Assembly (NCBI GenBank): GCA_002509225.1
Contig: DAHL01000039.1
Coordinates: 616-16,435 of the forward strand
DNA: 15,820 bases
Source of the DNA: Euryarchaeota archaeon UBA102
GTDB taxonomy: Archaea; Thermoplasmatota; Poseidoniia; MGIII; CG-Epi1
Direction: 5' to 3'
Both the position numbers and the translations under genes were made by a program. Below the pieces are notes generated by a model. The model made no database searches. It was not told the DNA's origin and saw only the letters and a program-made list of their open reading frames with translations. This document shows, in pieces, positions 1 to 6,770 of the stretch. Positions within the stretch are counted from its first letter, which is position 1. Each line of letters opens with the position of its first letter.

Positions 1-23
1 ATGAAATTCTTATCAATCTTCAT
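1..23 (-). CDS. 5' end of the next gene of the Rieske/cytochrome b/Hdr operon (partial, product unknown)
   Basis: An ATG at 23-21 overlaps the TAA stop of the upstream CCG-domain gene (TAATG). A GGAGG ribosome-binding site lies four bases before it, at 28-32. The frame is open to the edge and gives only MKIDKNF, so no product can be named. The same overlapped-stop arrangement occurs at the two cytochrome b junctions of this operon, which supports a real, translationally coupled gene. The operon therefore has at least seven genes. Confidence 0.6.
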
Positions 24-901
24 TAATCCTCCAAACAAGCTGCTAAAAATTGCATTAAATCCATCATTTCAAATGGGTGTGCATGCTCATCCTCTCCCAT
101 TCTTTCTTCATTAAGTAAACATTGCATATGCATGTAACACTTAGGACAACCTCCTAACATTAAATCTATATTCTGATCAGTTCCTTGATCGAGTCTTTTC
201 TTCCTCACAGCTTTCGTTGCATCATTACAATACATCATAGAAGAAACACCACAACACAGGGCTCTTTCTTTAGAATTTTCAAGTTCTACCATTTCTACAT
301 TTTCTATAATTTGTATTAAGTCTCGAGGGGCTTGATATTCTCCCATCATCCTCCCCAATCTACACGGGTCATGGAACGCAACTCTAACATTTTTCGGAGC
401 TTTAAATTTCAATTCGCTTTTTCTCAATGTTTGAGTTATATGTTCAACCTTTATTCCTAATGTATTTGGTAAATCATAATCAACAGCAAATGTTCGATAA
501 CACTCTGCACATGAACACGTCACAGTTTTGATTCCAGACTCTTTCATTCTTCTCATATTATGTTCTTTAAGCGCATCAAAAATCTCTAATTGCCCCTGCC
601 AAAGTTGGTCGTGTCCTGAACATTTAAACACATTTAAATCCAAAACCAATGGATCAATTCCAGCTTTGTTCAATAACAATATCGATGCAGCAGCAATGGA
701 TGCGTGATCAGCATCACCTTTATTCAATTTTGAAAATTTTACTTCTACATCCATAAAATCTACACAACCGGGAAAATATCCTATGTCGTGATGTCTTTCA
801 GGTTTCCACACCTCTTCATTTTTATCCATAGCATCGTCTGCAATCAATCTCTCAAACAGTGGATGCGGTATACTTCTACTGTATTGTTTTTCTCTACTCA
901 T
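23..901 (-). CDS. HdrB/GlpC-like CCG-domain iron-sulfur protein
   Basis: This 292-residue soluble protein has two cysteine-rich (CCG) regions like those of heterodisulfide reductase HdrB, GlpC, LutA and SdhE, which carry electrons or act on thiols and disulfides. The second region is intact: C180, then C216-C217-G218, then C252-x-x-C255, with spacings of 35 and 34 residues that fit the family pattern for a non-cubane [4Fe-4S] cluster. The first region is degenerate: C46, then a lone C94 in 'KCSG' instead of CCG, then C131-x-x-C134. No membrane segment or signal is visible, so it should be cytoplasmic. Its start overlaps the stop of the upstream subunit IV-ferredoxin fusion by ATGA, with GAGGGG before it. 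That fusion carries the HdrC-like part, so the two proteins probably form an HdrBC-like module. The family assignment is firm; the substrate is unknown. Confidence 0.85.
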   Translation of the reverse strand: MSREKQYSRSIPHPLFERLIADDAMDKNEEVWKPERHHDIGYFPGCVDFMDVEVKFSKLNKGDADHASIAAASILLLNKAGIDPLVLDLNVFKCSGHDQLWQGQLEIFDALKEHNMRRMKESGIKTVTCSCAECYRTFAVDYDLPNTLGIKVEHITQTLRKSELKFKAPKNVRVAFHDPCRLGRMMGEYQAPRDLIQIIENVEMVELENSKERALCCGVSSMMYCNDATKAVRKKRLDQGTDQNIDLMLGGCPKCYMHMQCLLNEERMGEDEHAHPFEMMDLMQFLAACLED

Positions 902-1983
902 GAGGTCCCCTCTGTTGACATTATTCTTTGTTCAAGTACATAATCTACATACTCTATATTCTGTGGACAAACTCCAGTACACATTCCACAAGTTATACAA
1001 GACCACATAGCTACACCATCATGTTCATTTTGGAAAGTATTGAATATGATATTCAATTCTTCTTCTCCTTCAACATCTCTCACTGGGCAAATATCATCAC
1101 ATAATCCACATTGATAGCATCTGTTCAATTTGAATTCATATACTCTCTGCATTTTTCTTGTATTTATTCCATTTCTATACAAATCAAATCGCTCTTCATC
1201 ACTAAGGGGTTTAGCCCCTTCTGCCCTTCTCCGATCTAACCATATATGCGTCATACCGGCTAATATCAGAGGCAACCATAAGGTTAGTTGATTCAACATA
1301 TCTGTCGTAAGTTCCGGAACCCAAACTTCACTACTTTCTGTAGTCGTAGTACAATACCATTGAGTCCCATCATCTTGGCATTTTCCATCAAGTTCTTCGT
1401 AAAATGCCGTTATATTTGTATTTACTGAAAATACAGATAACAGCAATATGAGGACAAGTCCATAAACTCCAGCAGCAGCTCTAATCGGATCTTCTCCAGG
1501 TCTTCTTGCATGCCCTTTCATTACTACGTTACCTTTTCCAGGATCTGCTATAGCTGCAATAGCACGGTCAACAAAGGGCCACATTACTACAATTCCAACA
1601 ATAAGGCCTTGAGATAGAGTACCCCATACCTTCGCAGTCATCAAAGTTACTCCAAACATTTCTATATCCCAAGCAGCTTTTAAACATCCAAAAGCCCATA
1701 GCAAATACCAATCAGGTAATGGTGGAGGATATGCAGTCGGTGCAGTGGGGTCTGCTGCATGGTGTAAAGGTGGTGGAACAAATGATGCCAGAAAGAACAT
1801 TATGGCAACAGTGTAAAGTGTTAATATCGTGTCTCTGATAATCTCATGAGGGTATAATGGCTCACCCATTACCTTTCCAGATTCTAATACTGAATGTGCT
1901 TGCCTACCTTTTAATTTCTCCTCGATTTCTTCTTTTCGTTTACCTTCTTGGTATTCTCCAATCATCTCTCCGATATCTTCCAT
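898..1983 (-). CDS. Fusion of cytochrome b C-terminal domain (subunit IV) with HdrC-like 2x[4Fe-4S] ferredoxin domain
   Basis: The N-terminal half is the C-terminal domain of cytochrome b (subunit IV of b6f). It has a membrane helix at about 50-69, the quinol-site motif PDWY at 90-93 (PEWY in plastid and mitochondrial forms), then helices at about 120-143 and 168-189. A fourth helix at about 229-251 is followed by a soluble domain with two ferredoxin motifs: C289-x2-C292-x2-C295-x3-C299-P and C329-x2-C332-x2-C335-x3-C339-P, as in HdrC. If the N terminus is cytoplasmic as in b6f, four helices return the Fe-S domain to the cytoplasm, next to the CCG protein encoded downstream. Two cysteines (202, 211) lie in the outer loop between helices 3 and 4. 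I chose the ATG at 1983 because it overlaps the cytochrome b stop (TAATG) and has GGAG eight bases upstream; an in-frame ATG at 2013 would add ten residues. Role inferred: passing electrons between the quinol site and the Hdr-like module. Confidence 0.87.
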   Translation of the reverse strand: MEDIGEMIGEYQEGKRKEEIEEKLKGRQAHSVLESGKVMGEPLYPHEIIRDTILTLYTVAIMFFLASFVPPPLHHAADPTAPTAYPPPLPDWYLLWAFGCLKAAWDIEMFGVTLMTAKVWGTLSQGLIVGIVVMWPFVDRAIAAIADPGKGNVVMKGHARRPGEDPIRAAAGVYGLVLILLLSVFSVNTNITAFYEELDGKCQDDGTQWYCTTTTESSEVWVPELTTDMLNQLTLWLPLILAGMTHIWLDRRRAEGAKPLSDEERFDLYRNGINTRKMQRVYEFKLNRCYQCGLCDDICPVRDVEGEEELNIIFNTFQNEHDGVAMWSCITCGMCTGVCPQNIEYVDYVLEQRIMSTEGTS

Positions 1984-2942
1984 TAGTGCGGCTCCGCCTC
2001 CCCTTGAATCCAAACTAATGCCATGTGCAATATCATAAGTCCAAACCCTATTACAGGCAGTACAAATACATGCAACCAGTACATTCTAATGACAGTGTCG
2101 CCACTAAGTACAGTACCTCCGAATACCAATTGTGCAGTTATGTCTCCCATGGCAGGGACTGACATAGCCATCTCTAAACCTATAGTCCCAGCCGCATAAC
2201 CTAAATCATCCCACGGTAATAGATATCCAGTATATCCAAACATTATCGTTATTAGAAGCAATATTGAACCTAATATCCAATTCAATTCTCTTGGATTTCT
2301 ATATGCTCCTACGAAATACACCCTCATCATATGTAAAAATACAGAAGCTACCATGAAATGCGCACCCCAATGATGCACCGCCCTAATTATATATCCAAAA
2401 GTTACTTGAGTCATTATCAATTCCATCGATTGATACGCTCCAGAGGTAGATTCTCCCGTAACTTCATCAACTATAAATTCGCCATCCGGAACATAGTAAA
2501 ATCCAAGATATATTCCAGTTATAGTCAGGACTATGAAAGCTAAGAATGACAACCCTCCTAGGCAATAGAAAGGATACCAATACCATACTGCCTTGACGTT
2601 GTATCTTTCAGTATGCGATCTAGGCATAGTTCGCCCACTCGCAGGCATCAATGTGAATACAACAGAATAATATTCCCGTTTAGCTGCATTCACATATCTA
2701 TACAGTGCAAAACGCTCATCAATCCATATCCAAATAGGTAAGAGTACACGAGGTAACAGTCCAGTTAGGTAAAGATATATCAACCCTATAATCCCACCCA
2801 ATATCGAAATAAAAATCATAGGGAATGTTCCCTTTTCCATTAAATCTTCAAGTAAAGGTGCATCGGCTGCGCTCGCATTTCCTGAAATAAAAATTCCAAT
2901 CAAAATAACTGCTACCAAGTACATTATATTCTTCTTCATCAT
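1983..2942 (-). CDS. petB: Cytochrome b6-type membrane subunit of Rieske/cytochrome b complex
   Basis: This 319-residue protein is the di-heme N-terminal half of cytochrome b. Heme ligands are His190 and His204 in helix B, and His291 and His306 in helix D. The helix D pair has 14 residues between them, the b6 spacing rather than the 13 of mitochondrial cytochrome b. 'GYLLPWD' and 'NPRELNW' are also b6 signatures. Cys127 in 'FYCLGG' aligns with the cysteine that binds the extra heme c(i)/c(n) in b6f. Unusually, about 100 residues precede helix A: a signal-peptide-like stretch (MMKKN..., possible cleavage after ASA at 23-25), then a membrane segment at about 40-64. If the signal is cleaved, that extra helix puts the rest in normal b6 orientation. 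I chose ATG 2942, which overlaps the Rieske stop (TAATG); an upstream ATG at 2969 adds nine residues before the signal. A second ATG follows directly at 2939. Confidence 0.93.
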   Translation of the reverse strand: MMKKNIMYLVAVILIGIFISGNASAADAPLLEDLMEKGTFPMIFISILGGIIGLIYLYLTGLLPRVLLPIWIWIDERFALYRYVNAAKREYYSVVFTLMPASGRTMPRSHTERYNVKAVWYWYPFYCLGGLSFLAFIVLTITGIYLGFYYVPDGEFIVDEVTGESTSGAYQSMELIMTQVTFGYIIRAVHHWGAHFMVASVFLHMMRVYFVGAYRNPRELNWILGSILLLITIMFGYTGYLLPWDDLGYAAGTIGLEMAMSVPAMGDITAQLVFGGTVLSGDTVIRMYWLHVFVLPVIGFGLMILHMALVWIQGEAEPH

Positions 2943-3748
2943 TATCCCATCCCACAAAATTTGAGCCAATCTATGGTTTCAGTTCTACCTACTAAAACAC
3001 CATCTCTCTCCATAAGAGGCACCATGGGCAGACCCCAAGGGGCTGGACCCTCTACTAGTTGCGCCACCATAACTGGTCTACTCTCTATACCTACATTAGG
3101 ATCATCAGCTGCACGAGCATCATCAATTATTGTAGTTGGGTCAAATAATGAGAGGTGGCATGGGCATTGAAAATTAAATTGCACAGGCATTCCACTTATC
3201 GGTGAGGTTCTATCTTCTTCTACAAATACAGGTTTACAGCAAAGGTGCGGACATTTATATGTGTTAAATGCCATCACTACACTTTCCCCCTCATCATCAA
3301 TAACTCCCCATTCCGATATACTCTGTACGGCATCTTCTTGCTCCTTTTCTTCAATTATGACTGTAAGTGCTGATGTTTGTACTTTAACTACATTCAAAGT
3401 CATTTCACAAACTCCTAATTCTTCTTCCAATTCTTTAGGTTTCCACCATACTATAGCAGATTGATTAATTTGTAAATCTTCTTTCCTAGTAAACTCTCCA
3501 CTTAGACCATCCCACCATTCACCCTCTTGAGATTTGTAGATTAATCTATCTTCGGCTGTATCTGGGTCACATCTAGTTACTGGAGGGGGTATCAAAGATT
3601 TCAACGCAGGTACTGAACTCGCTCCAACTAATCCTGCAGCAGCAACCCCTATCGAACCTTTCATGAATCCTCTTCTGGTTATTTTTATTTCAGGAGGGCC
3701 TGGTTCTCCAGGCGGTTTATCTTTATTTGAATCTTGTTTCTTGGTCAT
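2942..3748 (-). CDS. petC: Rieske [2Fe-2S] iron-sulfur protein with TAT signal
   Basis: This 268-residue protein is the high-potential iron-sulfur subunit that takes the first electron from quinol at the Qo site. The N terminus has a twin-arginine signal (TRRGF, Arg25-Arg26) followed by a hydrophobic helix at about 31-50 that probably stays as the membrane anchor. The cluster motifs are CPHLCC (Cys166, His168, Cys171) and CPCHLS (Cys195, Cys197, His198). The family form is CTHLGC...CPCHGS, so the box 1 glycine is replaced by a cysteine (Cys170). About 115 residues separate the anchor from box 1, longer than in minimal Rieske domains. Its ATG overlaps the stop of the preceding gene (ATGA), and its stop overlaps the cytochrome b start, so the partners are translationally coupled. 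The electron acceptor is not certain; the CxCH protein two genes upstream is one candidate. Confidence 0.93.
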   Translation of the reverse strand: MTKKQDSNKDKPPGEPGPPEIKITRRGFMKGSIGVAAAGLVGASSVPALKSLIPPPVTRCDPDTAEDRLIYKSQEGEWWDGLSGEFTRKEDLQINQSAIVWWKPKELEEELGVCEMTLNVVKVQTSALTVIIEEKEQEDAVQSISEWGVIDDEGESVVMAFNTYKCPHLCCKPVFVEEDRTSPISGMPVQFNFQCPCHLSLFDPTTIIDDARAADDPNVGIESRPVMVAQLVEGPAPWGLPMVPLMERDGVLVGRTETIDWLKFCGMG

Positions 3749-4116
3749 CTGTCTAATTTCGATATAACTTTGAATCGTTTACCTTTAACCTCCAATATGT
3801 CTGGTAAGAATGATCTTCTATATACATCCAGCATGATTCCTAATATCAGTAGTGCCATTCCAAATACAAATGATAGGAATTGTTGATCCCATCCTTCTAA
3901 TATTCCCATTACAAACAGACTATCATACATTACTTGTAAAACTAGAAGGCACAATATTACTGCAAATGAAGATAACTGCTCCTCCGCGGGTTCTTCTTTG
4001 AACACTTCTCCCAATTCTTCATCACGTTCAGTTCCTAATACCTTTTCAGCATCTTTCGCTGTCATTTCACCTTTGGAAACTTTCTCTAATAATTCGTTAA
4101 CCTCTGTAATTCGCAC
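3745..4116 (-). CDS. Small two-helix membrane protein of the Rieske/cytochrome b operon
   Basis: This 123-residue protein is not a recognised family. Residues 1-28 form a charged helical hairpin (ELLEKVSKGEMTAKDAEKVL) resembling the short SHOCT-like hairpins found at the ends of many membrane proteins. An acidic linker follows, then two predicted membrane helices at about 51-73 and 80-99 and a basic tail. It starts with GTG at 4116, preceded by the purine-rich GAGGAGGGA, and overlaps the upstream gene by 20 bases. Its stop overlaps the Rieske start (ATGA). No metal- or heme-binding motif is visible. By position it is probably an accessory or assembly subunit of the cytochrome complex, but that is inference. 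Confidence 0.7.
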   Translation of the reverse strand: MRITEVNELLEKVSKGEMTAKDAEKVLGTERDEELGEVFKEEPAEEQLSSFAVILCLLVLQVMYDSLFVMGILEGWDQQFLSFVFGMALLILGIMLDVYRRSFLPDILEVKGKRFKVISKLDR

Positions 4117-4783
4117 TCCCTCCTCTAATTATTATGTAAGCCAATAGGACTGTAAATAAGACTACTCCGATTCCCGTTAGACCAATCCAATATTGTTTCA
4201 ACGAGACTCCCATATCTGCAATGGAAGTTTCCTCCGCTTGAGGTGTACCCATTGATCTCAAAGTAATGGAATTCCAATAATCTCCTCCAGATCCGCCCGC
4301 TTCACTACCGGTATCGTTGTTGACTGCATTGAAATATACTATAAGAATTGCATCACCAGTTCCTTCACTAGGTGCAGTCCATTGAACTTCCCATTCACGA
4401 TCAAACCTATTACTATGACTAACATATTTATGGTCATCACTTATCCAATAGTTTTCCTGTTCTGCGCTAAATTCTCCTTCATTAATATTTGCTAAAAATC
4501 CACCTTCATTGAATTCACGTCCATCATCAACAGACATACTTAGATTGTAAACCACGTCCGGCTCGTATTCAACAGGAAATCCCAAAACCGTAACTGTCAC
4601 TAAATCGCTCGGCTCATTCGTATGACAATAACACCCTTTTTCTTGAACTACAACTTCATCTGTCCAACCATCCCCCCCCATTTCTCCACCAGTCGGCCAA
4701 CTGTGAACTGTTCCAGACACAATCATCAGGGAAATTAATCCCATAAGAATCATTACAGCATCACTTCGTGAACCAGAGTTCAA
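4097..4783 (-). CDS. Secreted, membrane-anchored protein with N-terminal CxCH motif and beta-sandwich-like domain
   Basis: This 228-residue protein has an N-terminal hydrophobic signal (about 9-26), an extracytoplasmic domain, and a C-terminal membrane anchor (about 198-220) with a short basic tail. Just after the signal, 'GCYCHT' (Cys51, Cys53, His54) recalls the heme motif of c-type cytochromes but has one residue between the cysteines instead of two. The following domain ('Y.PDVVYNLSMSVDD...GGFLANI') resembles Reeler/choice-of-anchor-V sandwiches, which often begin with a CxxCH-like site. As the first gene of the operon it may be the external electron acceptor of the Rieske protein; this is a guess. 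The start is TTG at 4783, chosen because GGAGG (4790-4794) lies six bases upstream; an in-frame ATG at 4753 would cut into the signal peptide. Confidence 0.65.
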   Translation of the reverse strand: MNSGSRSDAVMILMGLISLMIVSGTVHSWPTGGEMGGDGWTDEVVVQEKGCYCHTNEPSDLVTVTVLGFPVEYEPDVVYNLSMSVDDGREFNEGGFLANINEGEFSAEQENYWISDDHKYVSHSNRFDREWEVQWTAPSEGTGDAILIVYFNAVNNDTGSEAGGSGGDYWNSITLRSMGTPQAEETSIADMGVSLKQYWIGLTGIGVVLFTVLLAYIIIRGGSANYRG

Positions 4784-4789
4784 TAGAAA

Positions 4790-4830
4790 CCTCCAATATA
4801 TGAGAATAAAGTATCTGATACACTATATAA
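4790..4830 (-). promoter_or_regulatory. TATA-box promoter and ribosome-binding site of the Rieske/cytochrome b/Hdr operon
   Basis: Read on the minus strand, TTATATAG at 4830-4823 is a good archaeal TATA box. Transcription should begin about 25 bases downstream, near 4800, giving a leader of about 17 bases. That leader holds GGAGG at 4794-4790, six bases before the TTG start at 4783. The placement is by consensus only. Confidence 0.55.
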
Positions 4831-4937
4831 TCATTGTCGAGCAATCATAAAACAAAAACACACCCCATTCTATTCATTGTTTTGTTGATTTTTATCCATT
4901 TTTAGCCACATTTTTCGTTAATTCATCTGTACTAATA

Positions 4938-4979
4938 TTTTTTATAGTACTCTCACTCCGCATCTTTCTTAGTAGGAGG
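4938..4979 (+). promoter_or_regulatory. TATA-box promoter and ribosome-binding site of the uS15 operon
   Basis: A T-rich TATA element (TTTTTATA, about 4939-4946) lies about 44 bases before the GTG start at 4987, so transcription should begin near 4968. A strong AGGAGG at 4974-4979 sits seven bases before GTG and decides that start. The bases between here and the opposing promoter are T-rich and show nothing else I can name. Confidence 0.55.
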
Positions 4980-4986
4980 AAATTAA

Positions 4987-5442
4987 GTGGCTCGTATACA
5001 CGCTAGAAAAAAAGGACGTTCCGGTTCACACGCAATGGAAAGAGATAATCACCCTTCATGGTCTCCTATCTCTTCTAAAGATGTCGAGAAGTTAGTTATA
5101 GAGAAATCAAAAGAAGGTCTTTCTACAGCTCAAATAGGGGCACTTCTCCGCGATTCACACGGAATTCCAAGCGTAAAATTAGCTACTAATTCAAGTATAA
5201 ACGGAATTTTGAAAAAAAATAATTTGAATTCAGAAATTCCAGAAGATCTTTCAAATATGATGAGGAAAGCCGTGCGTTTGGGCGAGCATTTAGAGACTAA
5301 TCCAAAAGACGTTCATAACAAGAGGGCCCTCCAACTCACGGAATCAAAAATTCTACGTTTAGTTAGTTACTATAAGGATAATTCAGTACTACCTTCAGAT
5401 TGGAAATATTCTTTAGCTACAGCCAAATTAACAGTCGGATAA
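4987..5442 (+). CDS. rps15: 30S ribosomal protein uS15, archaeal/eukaryotic type
   Basis: This 151-residue protein is the small-subunit protein that binds the 16S rRNA central domain. The long N-terminal extension starting MARIHARKKGRSGSH and the 'SWSPISSKDVEKLV' segment mark the archaeal S15/eukaryotic S13 form, which is longer than the roughly 89-residue bacterial one. The C-terminal half carries the S15 core, ending in 'LRLVSYYKDNSVLPSDWKY'. The start is GTG with a strong AGGAGG upstream. The DHH phosphoesterase gene begins immediately after the stop codon (TAA-ATG), so the two are co-transcribed. Confidence 0.97.
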   Translation: MARIHARKKGRSGSHAMERDNHPSWSPISSKDVEKLVIEKSKEGLSTAQIGALLRDSHGIPSVKLATNSSINGILKKNNLNSEIPEDLSNMMRKAVRLGEHLETNPKDVHNKRALQLTESKILRLVSYYKDNSVLPSDWKYSLATAKLTVG

Positions 5443-6768
5443 ATGGATATTTGGGAATCAGCCAAAGAAATTGCAAACAAACTTTTAGATACTAATAGTC
5501 CAATTCGTTTAATATCTCATAATGATGCTGACGGCATATCTTCTTCTGCTATAATGGCTTTATCACTTTTGAGAGAGAATAAAAAAATTCATTTATCCAA
5601 TGTCAAAGGATTCAATCAAGACGTAATCGATACTTTGAAAACAGAATCTAATCTTATCACAGTTATAACGGATTTAGGGTCTGGTCAAATAGAACTATTG
5701 TCAGATTTGGATGGCGATATTATTGTAGTGGATCATCACTTAGGTCATGGAACTGTCCCTTCACATGTTTACGAATTAAATGCACATAAAATCGGAATAA
5801 ATGGAACATACGAGGCATGTGCCGCAAGCCTCGCCTTCACGATATCTGTTTCAATGAATGAAAAAAATTGGGATTTGGCACCCTTAGCCATCGCAGGCAT
5901 TATAGGTGATAGACAAAATGTAGGTGGTCTAAAAGGTCACAACAAAGAAATAGTAGATTCAGCTATAGATAATAATTCAATAAAAGTTGTAGAGTCATTA
6001 TCGCTATACGGTACCGATTTGAGGGATGCACTCACTTATTCAATAGAACCTTATATTTTGAATTATACTGGCGATTCTTCTAAGATTGACTCAGTATTGA
6101 AAGACCTTAATATTGACGGTTCAACTAAGATATCTGAACTTACGGATGCTCAAATCTCTTTATTGGGTTCATGGATAGTAACTAAATTAATTGAACAGGG
6201 AGCAGCTCCTGAACAGTTTGATTCTTTGTTTACCAATCAATATTATTCAGATAGGATGGAGTTCGATGTTGCCACTTTAAGCAATCTTCTGAATAGTTGC
6301 GGCAATCACGACGATACTTCTACTGGTATTGGTGTTTGTTTCAACGATTCAAAATCTATCGAAAAATCTAAAACATATCAATCAGACTCTCAGAAGTTAA
6401 TTTTGAATTCAATGAACAAGGCCTATGATAATTTAGAAACGCTATCTTCAATACAGTATTTTTACACAGATATTTCATCAATCAAAGGTGCGGTTTGCGG
6501 CCTTTCTATGTGTCAATTTTTAGATCAAAGTAAACCAACTTTAGTTCTTTTTAAGGACAAAGCCAAAACTTTCATATCTTCAAGAGGCACACAATCTCTA
6601 GTTTCTAAAGGTTTGAATTTAGCAGAAGCGATGAGAGATGCTTCATCAAATTTCAATGGTCAAGGAGGTGGCCATCCTATAGCTTCAGGAGCTACAATTC
6701 CAATCGGTTCTGAATTAGAATTTTTAGAAACCGTTAATCAAATAATCTCCACCCAGTTATCTACATAA
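5443..6768 (+). CDS. RecJ-like DHH/DHHA1 single-strand nuclease (archaeal RecJ/GAN family)
   Basis: This 441-residue protein has the metal-binding motifs of the DHH superfamily in order: HNDADG (26-31), TDLGSG with Asp77, DHH at 97-99, and GDRQ with Asp156. The C-terminal DHHA1 domain ends in the substrate-binding GGGH (408-411). Archaeal members of this family act on single-stranded DNA or RNA 5' or 3' ends, and some bind the replication factor GINS. Which activity this one has cannot be read from the sequence. All catalytic residues appear intact and the length is close to that of archaeal RecJ homologues. It starts at the base after the uS15 stop, and the methyltransferase follows two bases after its own stop. 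I know the uS15-DHH pairing as recurrent in euryarchaea, but a search would be needed to confirm how widespread it is. Confidence 0.92.
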   Translation: MDIWESAKEIANKLLDTNSPIRLISHNDADGISSSAIMALSLLRENKKIHLSNVKGFNQDVIDTLKTESNLITVITDLGSGQIELLSDLDGDIIVVDHHLGHGTVPSHVYELNAHKIGINGTYEACAASLAFTISVSMNEKNWDLAPLAIAGIIGDRQNVGGLKGHNKEIVDSAIDNNSIKVVESLSLYGTDLRDALTYSIEPYILNYTGDSSKIDSVLKDLNIDGSTKISELTDAQISLLGSWIVTKLIEQGAAPEQFDSLFTNQYYSDRMEFDVATLSNLLNSCGNHDDTSTGIGVCFNDSKSIEKSKTYQSDSQKLILNSMNKAYDNLETLSSIQYFYTDISSIKGAVCGLSMCQFLDQSKPTLVLFKDKAKTFISSRGTQSLVSKGLNLAEAMRDASSNFNGQGGGHPIASGATIPIGSELEFLETVNQIISTQLST

Positions 6769-6770
6769 TC

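Noticed and set aside
1983..2013. Start of the subunit IV-ferredoxin fusion at the upstream ATG (2013)
   Set aside because: The ATG at 1983 overlaps the preceding stop as TAATG with GGAG eight bases upstream, matching the other junctions; the upstream ten residues (Gly-rich) look non-native.
2358..3464. Three plus-strand open frames (2358-2543, 2961-3170, 3261-3464)
   Set aside because: They lie wholly antisense to the cytochrome b and Rieske genes, whose motifs are intact. They have no ribosome-binding site and encode compositionally odd peptides.
4097..4783. Canonical c-type cytochrome
   Set aside because: The motif is CYCH with one residue between the cysteines; no CxxCH occurs in the protein, so a standard heme c cannot be claimed.
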